DNA of 64,000 nt from Balanoglossus misakiensis (taxonomy: Eukaryota; Hemichordata): assembly GCA_040954595.2 (NCBI GenBank), contig CM082577.2:3720001-3784000 (forward strand). The letters are read 5' to 3'. The position numbers were made by a program, and so were the translations under genes. Under the pieces are notes generated by a model, which saw only the letters and a list, made by a program, of their open reading frames with translations, made no database searches and had not been told where the DNA came from. Below, piece after piece: positions 1-7,713 of this stretch (the first letter of the stretch is position 1; each line of letters opens with the position of its first letter).

Positions 1-204
1 TCCAGGATGATGCCGGCATTGGAACAGTCATACACAAATAATGGACGGGCTTCCCATCCCACGTCTGCAGGTCGTAGATTGACAGTGGAATATACTGTGT
101 GTAACTCTGTCATAGGGGAAGATGTGGAGATAAAAATGTTTAAAAACAAAATGTTATACCGTAGTTTGCCGGGTAAGAACCCCTGCTCGGACAAACGCCC
201 CCCC
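1..204. other. Unassigned sequence left of the assembly gap
   Basis: No exon is recognised here. The receptor gene downstream needs an exon encoding the S1 half of its ligand-binding domain. The three forward frames of this stretch show no S1 landmarks, such as the Arg that binds the ligand alpha-carboxylate or the residues before M1. A GTAAG donor-like string occurs near 171 but nothing coding precedes it convincingly. The stretch ends in a C run directly against the gap. It is probably intronic or intergenic. Confidence 0.4.
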
Positions 205-304
205 NNNNNNNNNNNNNNNNNNNNNNNNNNNNNNNNNNNNNNNNNNNNNNNNNNNNNNNNNNNNNNNNNNNNNNNNNNNNNNNNNNNNNNNNNNNNNNNN
301 NNNN
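205..304. other. Assembly gap of 100 N
   Basis: Exactly 100 N bases follow a run of C. The round length is typical of a placeholder gap of unknown true size. Open frames that cross it are artefacts. Confidence 0.98.
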
Positions 305-670
305 TTCTTTGTATATCCCGAGAAGCACGCAATCAATCACAAGCCACTCAACACTTCTGAGTAACGCCTGAACACTCGAGAATAGAACGGCAGAAGGCTC
401 TTCAAACCCATGCACATGTGAAAAGCAAGCAATTAATATGACGTGTTGGTGAATTCTAAGCTCGCCGTGTCCTATACTTGACACATCATTGTCAACAATG
501 AACACCATTTTTCCCTATTAAGAGCCATATCGTGTTTGTGCGCACTGTGGTGACAGATACTCCCAAGAAACGTATATGTCACAGGAACGTGATCGAGTCT
601 GTGAAGAAGAGATAAACCGGCTTTATCTAAAAGAGTGAAGATACCATTATTTCTTTTCTCTTCCGTGCAG
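305..670 (+). other. Probable intron upstream of the first visible receptor exon
   Basis: This stretch runs from the gap to a splice acceptor ending in TTCCGTGCAG at 670. No reading frame resembling the receptor S1 domain was found in it. It is inferred to be the 3' part of the intron before the M1-encoding exon. Confidence 0.5.
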
Positions 671-796
671 GTTCGTTTCACATCACAGTTTGGGTATTTT
701 TGTTGGTTATCGCGGTGAACGTGACAGCAATATTTGTCTTTGTGTTCGAATGGTTTAGTCCGGGAGGATATGACAGGAATTTCAACCGTGGAAGGG
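671..796 (+). CDS. Receptor exon encoding M1
   Basis: The acceptor is GTGCAG at 665-670 and the donor is GTAAGT at 797. The exon begins with the last two bases of a codon and ends with the first base of one. Its 41 complete codons encode a hydrophobic helix (ITVWVFLLVIAVNVTAIF) followed by FEWFSPGGY. That matches the position and sequence style of GluN2 M1 and the FEYFSP segment after it. Just past the donor, an AAAATGTTTGACC-containing segment of about 28 bp is tandemly repeated (802-857). Confidence 0.93.
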
Positions 797-1837
797 GTAA
801 GTGAAAATGTTTGACCTTTTTATAGATAGGCGAAAATGTTTGACCTTTTATAGATACACTTTTAAGCCTCTAGAGCTGCCACTTTTTGCATTATTTTTTA
901 TGATTTTATTTTCCAACTTAAATTGGTCATCTAAATAAGATTACTGATACATGTAGGTATACATGAACAACTTATCGATGCCCGATTGTGACCACATGTT
1001 GCAATTTGAACACGCTATATATTACACCGATTTATTCAGCCTCCACACAAACAGTACGCAGCTATCGTGGTATGCGTCACCAAGTGATGACAAACTGATG
1101 CAAATACATGCGCTGATATACAGACGATGTGTAATATCTTGCAGCTTCCAAGTTCACGATAGGCAGTTCCATTTGGCTGATTTACGGCATCCTGTTCAAC
1201 AACACGGTGCACAACAACGTTCCACGGAGTTACACGGCCAAGTTCATGACCAACATGTGGGCGTGCTTCGCGCTGGTCTTCGTCGCCATGTACACAGCTG
1301 ATCTGGTGACGCACATGATTCAGGAGGAGAGCCAACGTATCGTGTCGGGATACACCGATAGAAAGGTAAACAGGCACCGATAGAGAGGTAAACAGGCTCG
1401 TTGTTATGAACGTGTCGACGAGCTGGCGTCTATACAGCGTATATGCAGCTTTATACGGTGAATATTACCCAATGAGTCGAGGACAGAAATCATGTTTTTT
1501 CTTCGTTCCATCGTACACTTATGTTCATAAATATAATTTGATAAATATTAAAAAAATCAACCCTGGTCACCAGTAATACAAGGATACATGGTCAGTAAGG
1601 GGAATTAACATCATTTTAATTACCGACACGGTGTTCGGCGGCCGTGAATGAACTCCAATTAGATTTAATGCGGCTAATTATTTGGTTACAATCATGTTTT
1701 TAAAAAAACATTTAGAAATGTATTAACAGGCACTAGGGGCTGTTACGTAACAGTTGTGAACGCCTGCATAATGCAGGGTCAAAGGCATTTCGATGAATGA
1801 TTTTTATAAAATCATTTCGGTTTGTAGTTGTTGATGG

Positions 1838-1884
<47 letters not shown>

Positions 1885-2080
1885 TGTGTCCAATTTCTTG
1901 TCATTTCAGCTGCAGTCTCCGAGACAATTTCAACCGCCGCTAAGATTCGCCACCGTCTCCTCGAGCAGCGTGGAGACGCTGATCAAGAAAAGCAACCAGG
2001 AAATGCACGAGTATATGATGACGTACAGCAAACGCACCTCCGCCGAAGCTATAAAAGCACTCAAGTCAGGGTATGTCTGT

Positions 2081-2117
<37 letters not shown>

Positions 2118-5100
2118 CCGGGGGATGGATAGGTGGATGGATGGATGTGCTAACCTAAGCATTAATAATTCAAAAGACAATATGACAGGCGATGAAGGAA
2201 TTTGGTAACAAAGCGTACATTTAATAGATGTAAAAAATTATGTAATGACTAAGTCACGAATTATGCATGCATCATTCAATTCAATTTTTAAATTCAAATA
2301 CTTTATATTCTCAACAAGTGTCTAAATAATTTAAGCGCCTTTCCGCCGCAAACAAGTAAATTTGTTCATACTTTCAAATGGTTTACAGATTATACAAAAA
2401 AGTAACAAAGTTCATTTTCATCATACAACCTCAGTGTGGAATTGAATTGAGGCAGCTCATTGCAATTCCGACGAAATGAGAATTTAAATGTCGTACACAG
2501 GCTTGGCGACCAATCCTTATTAACTTCGGTTATATTTTCTCACAAAAAGCATACCTGTACATGTATGTGTGCATATATGTTTAAGTATATTTAAGTATAT
2601 CTGAATGCAGTACGTATGTTATTTTCGTATTTACATCGTGGCGACAAAGAGGGATTTAAAATAGATGTCGACTCTTCGTGGAAAACATTTTCAGGGTGAT
2701 AAAATCGGCTGACAGACGCGACCAGAAAAAGAAAACAAAATAAAGCAAAATAAAACAAAACACACCCTATCTGTAGATATATTTAATGCAGTACACATGT
2801 TATTTTCGTCTTTACATCGTAGCAAAGAAAGGGCTTAAAATAGTTGATGACTGTCTATGGATGTATTTTTCGAATTGATTAAATTCTCCCTACCTTATAT
2901 AGGGTTTTGCTACCTAGGTGAGTGATAAAAATCTCACATGGTCGACACAATTTCAAGATGGCCGATTTTCGCCATGTTTAAGAAATGGGAGGTCAAATGC
3001 ACAAACTGTAAGGAAACGATGCGTGAAAACATATCTGTGGAAAAAATACAAGAACCAAACAAAAAGAACCCCGAAAAACAGAAACTGCAACAAGCTCCTG
3101 TGTCCGGGCCGCAGCGTTCCACGGTGACACAGCAAATATTTAATCATGTAAGATGTTCCCAGTTATATAAATTCCATGTTTTCTTTCTTCAGAGAACTCG
3201 ATGCATTCATATACGATTCCGAGGTTTTGAACGCCCTGGCCAAGAAAGACGATCACTGTGACTTGATTATGGTGGGTGACGTGTACGCCAGTACGGGCTA
3301 TGCTGTCGCCTTCACCAAAGAGTCACACTGGATTGAACGCTTCAATCATTACCTGTTGATGTACAAAGACAACGGTAAGATAATACACGACGAACGGTAT
3401 AGTCAGCCTGTGGATGTTTGGGACCTCCCATAGGCCGTGGAGTGCCACGGTTGGCTTGACAAGGTGATCGGTCACCCGACCAATCTTTTACCCATGGGCG
3501 GATTTTAAAATTCCCCAGGCCTCTATATACACCAGAAACAGTGCACATCCGAGTTGTATATTAATTCAGGCGCATTGTCAGTGCGACACAGCAGAATCAC
3601 CAGTGGACCGTCAAGCGAGAGCACCGATATACCATGATTAATTTTGCCTCCAGCTGTTCTCGCATGGTTCCGGTCCTCTCGCGTTATTGTGATTGTGGAA
3701 ATGTGAAGACATAGGGAAATTTCCAGATGTTACGCTCGTTCAACAATTCTCTCGTTCAAAAAAAACCCCATGGTGTAATCTGTGTCACAATATGGCCTAA
3801 GCTTGCCCCGACGACAGTCGCACGATTCGAAAACGGCTGTTCATGTACCATATGATTTCCCATCGCCAATCAAACATTTCCAACGCACCAAACGATTCAC
3901 ATGACCCCATCAAGACCGTTTTGGCCATATGTATGGTTAATTTTACTCTCAATTAGATTTGGTTTTATGTTTTACTGTGTAGGCCCTATGATTCCTGTTT
4001 ATTTCTTGCGTGATTTTGTTCTCTCCTCACATTTTTCTTTTTCCTGTGCTGTTATATCAATGCACATGTACTACCTACTCATATATATTTAAATAATCTC
4101 ACATATATCAGCATCTTTGTTGGTACGAGTCTGTCATTCTGAAATCAAACACACGTCACATCGCTAACTTATAGTTAGCCCGACCAGCCAAGAATCAGGC
4201 ATGTACGAAAATGCATGACACCTTATTATCTTAATTCAAATTGGAACAAAATGGGTTTCTTGTCTTCTTGTGGTGGCGACAACCTTTTATTCATATTATC
4301 CTTTCAACAGGTTTTGTGCAGAAGTTGAGCGACACCTGGATGGATAGTGCGTGCGACACCAAAGGTCTGCGCACGGCGGCGTCCAGGCAGACGCTCCGCG
4401 TCGAAAACTTCGCCGGGGTCTTCTTTCTGCTGGTGGCGGGAATCTGTGTCAGCGTCGTCGTCTTCACCGGAGAGCATCTCTGCCTCGTGTGTTGTACGAA
4501 CAATAAGTTGTTCCGATGTCGTAGCAAAAAGCGGCAGTCCCTGTCTGTTCTCGTGCAGGTCAGTTGTCGTTGTTGTGTTGTGTTGTGCAGTGCTTTGCTT
4601 TGCTGTCACGGTGTTGCGTTGTGAAGTGTTGTGCTGTGTTGTTGTGTTGTGTTGTGTTGTGTTGTGTACGAAAGGTCAGTAATATGGTATACATATGTTT
4701 TTGCCCGGTCTTCAGAGGAACATTGTACCATGAACTTACATCCTGACATTTTAATGTCAGCACGTTGGGTAAATGAAGAAACCAGCAGCAGCATTATTCA
4801 ACTTATAATGTATACGTACTGCAATATTAACAAGTAAAATCATCGCACATTTCTTTGGAAATATGGCTTTTTTCTAATTATTGCAAATCGGTTCGTTTCT
4901 CAGATTGTGGCACAAAATATGTCCATGGCCAAAGGGAAGAATATTAAGGAGCCCGAATGTCACAATTTGGCGTGTTTGAAACAGTGTTCTGAATTGCGCA
5001 AAGTGCGACGGAGGATACGCGAACTGGAAAATACGCTTGCGCGTTGGTAAGTAAAAAAAGTACAGTTCCGTTTTGAGATTCGGATCAGTGTCGATCACAA

Positions 5101-5607
5101 AGAACAAGTTCACACACTTAGTTGGTTTTTCAGGTTATTGAATATTTAAATATTTACTTGGTTGCCATGTGTCTACTTCATGACAGGTCACCATACGTGA
5201 ATATTAATCACGCGGCGGACGGATACATTGCATACCAAGTGGTGAACAACGACGGAGACGACGCCATTCCGGGGTCAGCCATCACGCCCTCTCGTGGCAG
5301 GAGAAACACGTACGTGGAGGCCATCAGCGAAGACGAACTACTTCCACTGGATTTCAAAGAGGACACGGTTGTAAATAACGTCTTCCAGGTGCCAACGAAA
5401 ACGGGTTTGGACAGTTTGAAAAGTTTGACAAAACCACGTCACAAGAAAGGCATACTGCGTAACACAAACGGGCGGGAAAACGGTCGTGACGTGTGGAAAA
5501 AATACTCCATAAAAGATTCCAGGAACGATTTCCCAGAGGCTGAGCTGATACCGCTCAATCACACAACGGACGATACGGAAGATGTTAACTTAGAAACAAC
5601 GGTATAA
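671..5607 (+). CDS. NMDA-type ionotropic glutamate receptor subunit, GluN2-like (3' part, seven exons, 5' end outside window)
   Basis: This is the C-terminal 499 residues of a ligand-gated cation channel subunit, joined as 671-796, 1145-1365, 1910-2070, 3193-3374, 4311-4558, 4904-5046 and 5187-5607. Every junction is GT/AG and the phases agree throughout. The order is M1, re-entrant pore loop M2, M3, the S2 half of the ligand-binding domain, M4 and a cytoplasmic tail. GluN2 affinity is shown by FEWFSP after M1, FTIG before M2, FNNTV at the pore, MIQEE after M3, DAFIYD and ASTGY in S2, and FAGVFF in M4. GluN1 hallmarks such as DRPEER are absent. Oddities are MYTADLVTH in place of SYTANLAAF, Ser-Val where GluN2 has Ser-Thr in the ligand site, and a tail of roughly 215 residues after M4 against about 600 in vertebrate GluN2A/B. 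The protein ends in the PDZ-type ligand ETTV. The intact splice sites argue against a pseudogene. A GluN3-like or lineage-specific GluN class is the main alternative. Confidence 0.92.
802..857 (+). repeat. Tandem duplication after the M1-exon donor
   Basis: A segment beginning GAAAATGTTTGACCTTTT and continuing ATAGATA occurs twice in a row, about 29 bp per unit and nearly identical. It lies inside the intron, a few bases past the splice donor. Confidence 0.85.
1145..1365 (+). CDS. Receptor exon encoding the pore loop M2 and helix M3
   Basis: The acceptor is TCTTGCAG and the donor GTAAAC. The split codon with the previous exon gives Ala, and the exon ends on a codon boundary. It encodes FTIGSSIWLIYGILFNNTV, the re-entrant loop with the Asn-Asn pair at the selectivity site (first Asn at 1198-1200). 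Next comes M3 with WACFALVFVA, then MYTADLVTH (1288-1314) and MIQEE. The Asn pair is what GluN2 subunits carry. The M3 motif is strongly diverged from the family consensus SYTANLAAF. The donor region is tandemly duplicated (1354-1397); splicing at the second copy would add an in-frame stop. Confidence 0.95.
1831..1882 (+). repeat. (TGA)n microsatellite just upstream of the S2 exon acceptor
   Basis: An almost uninterrupted TGA/GAT repeat of about 50 bp sits 28 bp upstream of the splice acceptor at 1909, within the usual branch-point window. Confidence 0.97.
1910..2070 (+). CDS. Receptor exon encoding the first part of ligand-binding lobe S2
   Basis: The acceptor is TTTCAG at 1904-1909 and the donor GTATGT at 2071. 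The exon starts in phase 0 and ends after two bases of a Gly codon. It encodes PPLRFATVSSSSVETLI followed by EMHEYM and IKALKSG, aligning with the GluN2 segment PPFRFGTVPNGSTERNI through MHQYM to LKTG. Ser at 1967-1969 matches the ligand-binding serine. The next residue is Val (1970-1972), where GluN2 has Thr. A second AG six bases downstream (CTGCAG) could act as an alternative acceptor and would drop Leu-Gln. A TGA-repeat lies just upstream and a TG-repeat just downstream. Confidence 0.93.
2078..2146 (+). repeat. (TG)n then (GGAT)n microsatellite just after the S2 exon donor
   Basis: A TG-dinucleotide run from about 2078 to 2116 begins within 10 bp of the donor GTATGT. It is followed by a short GGAT-type repeat. 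Confidence 0.95.
2603..2880 (+). repeat. Local intronic duplication of about 90 bp
   Basis: Segments near 2603-2690 and 2780-2870 are recognisably the same. Both contain AATGCAGTAC, then ATGTTATTTTCGT, then TTTACATCGT and TTAAAATAG in the same order. They lie about 177 bp apart in the same orientation and are separated by an A-rich stretch. Confidence 0.8.
2883..2970 (+). repeat. Dispersed repeat, copy A
   Basis: The block includes GCTACCTAGGTGAGTGATAA, then AAATC, CGACACAATTTCAAGATGGC and GATTT. It recurs at 38837-38922 in the same orientation with few differences. It lies in the long intron between the two S2 exons. Confidence 0.88.
3193..3374 (+). CDS. Receptor exon encoding the central part of S2
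   Basis: The acceptor is TTCTTCAG and the donor GTAAGA. The first base completes the Gly codon from the previous exon, and the last base starts a Gly codon completed by the next. It encodes ELDAFIYDSEVLNALAKKDD, a conserved Cys (DHCDL), VYASTGYAVAF and HWIERFN. The Tyr-Asp pair (3212-3217) matches the GluN2 residues that line the agonist pocket; the Asp binds the agonist amine. GluN1 has Trp at the Tyr position. The Cys is one partner of the conserved S2 disulfide. Confidence 0.94.
4311..4558 (+). CDS. Receptor exon encoding the end of S2 and helix M4
   Basis: The acceptor is TTCAACAG and the donor GTCAGT. The reading frame continues from the split Gly codon. It encodes KLSDTWMDSACD, whose Cys is the likely second partner of the S2 disulfide. 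It then gives VENFAGVFFLLVAGICVSVV and GEH, which matches the GluN2 pre-M4 and M4 segment (NMAGVFYMLAA to WEH). After M4 comes a short cysteine-rich stretch (CLVCC) and a basic stretch (RCRSKKR). The cysteines next to the membrane could be lipidated, which is inference only. The exon ends on a codon boundary. Confidence 0.94.
4564..4668 (+). repeat. Degenerate TGTTG-type repeat after the M4 exon donor
   Basis: Starting about 5 bp after the donor at 4559, the intron is about 100 bp of imperfect TTGTG pentanucleotides, purest at 4636-4667. It creates long open frames on both strands that are low-complexity artefacts. Confidence 0.93.
4904..5046 (+). CDS. Receptor exon encoding the proximal cytoplasmic tail
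   Basis: The acceptor is CGTTTCTCAG and the donor GTAAGT. The frame is fixed by the exons on both sides. The sequence includes KEPECHNLACLKQCSELR followed by a charged stretch with RRIRELENTLARW. That segment could form a short amphipathic helix or coiled coil. No known domain is recognised. The call rests on splice signals, phase agreement and the open frame, so it is slightly less certain than the channel exons. Confidence 0.85.
5187..5607 (+). CDS. Receptor terminal exon: distal tail ending in a PDZ-type ligand
   Basis: The acceptor is TTCATGACAG at 5177-5186. The first base completes a Trp codon. The remaining 139 codons and a TAA stop give a hydrophilic tail rich in Asp, Asn, Lys and Thr, with several Ser/Thr-rich patches. 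It shows no recognisable domain. The last residues, DVNLETTV, fit a class I PDZ ligand (Ser/Thr at -2, Val at 0), comparable in position and class to the ESDV ending of vertebrate GluN2A/B. The tail is much shorter than theirs. Confidence 0.88.
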
Positions 5608-5845
5608 AAATTATTGGGTGCATTTTGGGTAGTTTGAAGGCCGGGGTCGAATTTTTGAAGTTTCCAAATAAAATTTTGGACGAAAATTCTCATTCCAGAT
5701 TTGCACTGAGACACACTTTGATATCTTCCAAGAAAACGCAGTATTCGAAAACATCTGAAAACGTGACAATCGCAAGACTGTCCTACATTTTTGCAGTTGA
5801 ACTCGCGACATGATTTGACGCCAGTCGATGTTGGTTAATTTCTAT

Positions 5846-5868
5846 AATAAACAGAATTTGGGAATAAA
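5846..5868 (+). terminator. Polyadenylation signals of the receptor gene
   Basis: Two AATAAA hexamers, at 5846-5851 and 5863-5868, lie about 240-260 bp after the receptor stop codon and are the best candidates for its 3' end. An earlier AATAAA lies near 5667 and is also possible. Confidence 0.6.
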
Positions 5869-5943
5869 TGCTGTTTTACGCTCCTTTCTTTCTACTTGAA
5901 TTTTAATGACTTTTTCTGAAGAAATGAATGGATGAACATATCT

Positions 5944-5975
<32 letters not shown>

Positions 5976-5979
5976 ATAC
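5944..5979 (+). repeat. (AAAT)n microsatellite between the convergent genes
   Basis: About nine AAAT units sit between the 3' ends of the receptor and sulfotransferase genes. AATAAA occurs in every unit by chance, so poly(A) signals cannot be assigned inside it. Confidence 0.97.
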
Positions 5980-6084
5980 AAAAATAAATATATAAATAAC
6001 TGGAAGCAAATACATATACTAGTTTACTACATTATAATAGCGGCAAACGACTATTTCGGTTATTTTAGTCTCTTTGATTAATTA

Positions 6085-6090
6085 TTTATT
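6085..6090 (-). terminator. Candidate polyadenylation signal of the sulfotransferase gene
   Basis: TTTATT on the plus strand reads AATAAA on the minus strand. It is 196 bp past the sulfotransferase stop codon, a plausible 3' UTR length. The two genes would then terminate within about 220 bp of each other. Confidence 0.45.
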
Positions 6091-6285
6091 TTGTTCTACT
6101 CACTGAAATATGCTCAATCATTAATTTTTTTTTATAATTCAACTCAAACCCTGTTTCACCCAAGTTCCTGCTTACCATAGAAGACAATGGATTTGGGACA
6201 AACCATGGTGGCGAAAGGGGGGTGTTAAAGCAAAACAAAAACTTGTGTGATGTGGTAAAGACTATCAAAGATACAAAATAATTCC

Positions 6286-7713
6286 TTATTCACGAGGTAA
6301 AACCATTGACAGTGATTGGTTCAACAATTCTGCAGGAGTTTTCACTATTCTATATCCCATAATATCCATTAGAGTTGTGCAGCTACCTGTTGATTGGATG
6401 GCTGTCACCAGGTCAAAGGTCATCTTCCTTTTCCAATTTTGCGCGGTCGCCCTAGAGTCTCTTCTCGTGTTGTAGATGTAGTTTTCGTCTTTCTTGTTTT
6501 CGCCGCCGTTGGTATTTCTGTCCAGCCACCTGAGAACGTTATCGTGGACACTGATGCCCAGAAAGGTAGAGATTTTCTTGGCCGTTCCGTGCGGATCGTA
6601 GGCGGCGTCTTCGTAGCGGACCACCAGATATTTGTCTCCCGGGAACCAGTCCTGCTGGCTCAGCAAAAAGTTGTTCAAGATGTTGTCGCAGTACGACCTG
6701 CACCTCTGGGCCAAGGCGGGGAACTTGTGGAAATGGTCCACGGACAGGAGTCTGTCCGCAATCCTCTTGCTGATGACTTCGTAGTTGTGGAGGTGCAGTG
6801 GCATCACCGACGACATCATGCCCCTGGGATCTCTCACCACGTTGACAACCCGCAGGTTTATCTCGGGGTCGTCCATGAGGTGCGTCAGCACGTCCATGCT
6901 GCCGATTCGGATGACTTTGGCCGCCCGGATATCGAACTTCAGGCACGACTGTTTGGCTTCGTCGACGGTGATCGTTTTGCACCACCCCCAACCTCCTCCG
7001 TTCCAATTACTCTTGCAGTTGTCCGCGTTCACCCACGCCTTGACGTAATCGAACCTCGGACGAGGCGGCAACGAGTTGTAGAAATCTAAAAACATTTTCA
7101 GGTCCGGCGACGAAAAATTACACGTGTAGAAATCTCTGAGTTGGTTGGCCGCCCGAAAGGACAGCGTTGGCGAGCCGTCTTGCAAATTGAGGTGCTTTGT
7201 GGGTTCGAATGCGTAGAGAATTTTCGGATGACTGTTCAGCATCTCGCCGATGAAACTAGACCCCGTTCTCATGCTGGCGAGGACAACAACGTTTATAATG
7301 CGAGACTTGACCTGTGAACCTCTTTGCTCGCGAAATCTCTTCGCATCGTATCCGTTGTTATTATTGGTTATCACCATCTGCTCACCCAATTTCAGAAACG
7401 CTTTATCTATCTCACTCACTGAATCGCCGAGTCTTTTGTACTGCGCTTCGCTTATATTTGACAGCGTTCGCAAATCTTCCAAGTCCGCTTTCAAGCGATG
7501 AACGGCGTGTACGGCTGAGTCGTTGATAAGAATGGCCGCTGATTCGAACTGGGGTATTATCCTGCGAGTCGACGTCGGGGGCGACGGCGCCGTGTCTTTG
7601 AAACGTCGCTGGACGACGAGAATAAACAAAAGAACGTTTACGATGAGGACAGCGAGAAGCACAAAGGGGTGTTTTCTGCCCCAATTTGTTAATGTCTCCC
7701 GGCGAGAGTGCAT
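6286..7713 (-). CDS. Golgi carbohydrate (Gal/GalNAc/GlcNAc 6-O-type) sulfotransferase
   Basis: A single open frame of 475 residues encodes a type II Golgi membrane enzyme that transfers sulfate from PAPS to a sugar hydroxyl. A short basic cytoplasmic tail precedes a membrane anchor at residues 16-34 (PFVLLAVLIVNVLLFILVV). A stem follows to about 135, and then the catalytic domain. The 5'-phosphosulfate loop is MRTGSSFIGEML (148-159), followed by FEP (169-171). The 3'-phosphate loop is VVRDPRGMMSS (292-302), with Arg294 and Ser301/302. VRYED (365-369) and the C-terminal TRRDS...NWKRKM block fit the CHST1-CHST7 group. Sequons lie at residues 64, 86, 199 and 465. The length is close to vertebrate CHST3. 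The exact sugar acceptor (chondroitin, keratan or other) cannot be told. The coding region is intronless. An acceptor-like CTGCAG about 20 bp upstream of the ATG suggests a 5' UTR intron. Confidence 0.93.
   Translation of the reverse strand: MHSRRETLTNWGRKHPFVLLAVLIVNVLLFILVVQRRFKDTAPSPPTSTRRIIPQFESAAILINDSAVHAVHRLKADLEDLRTLSNISEAQYKRLGDSVSEIDKAFLKLGEQMVITNNNNGYDAKRFREQRGSQVKSRIINVVVLASMRTGSSFIGEMLNSHPKILYAFEPTKHLNLQDGSPTLSFRAANQLRDFYTCNFSSPDLKMFLDFYNSLPPRPRFDYVKAWVNADNCKSNWNGGGWGWCKTITVDEAKQSCLKFDIRAAKVIRIGSMDVLTHLMDDPEINLRVVNVVRDPRGMMSSVMPLHLHNYEVISKRIADRLLSVDHFHKFPALAQRCRSYCDNILNNFLLSQQDWFPGDKYLVVRYEDAAYDPHGTAKKISTFLGISVHDNVLRWLDRNTNGGENKKDENYIYNTRRDSRATAQNWKRKMTFDLVTAIQSTGSCTTLMDIMGYRIVKTPAELLNQSLSMVLPRE

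Noticed and set aside
7-508. Open frames crossing the N gap
   Set aside because: They exist only because N codons do not read as stops.
2918-3261. Lys-rich plus-strand open frames in the receptor intron
   Set aside because: They overlap a dispersed repeat, run into the next exon out of frame, and lack donor support.
4564-4794. Overlapping open frames on both strands near the M4 exon
   Set aside because: Low-complexity frames from the TTGTG repeat; the receptor frame and splice donor at 4559 explain the region.
6394-7089. 231-codon plus-strand open frame opposite the sulfotransferase
   Set aside because: It is a shadow of the GC-richer sulfotransferase coding strand, with no recognisable motif.
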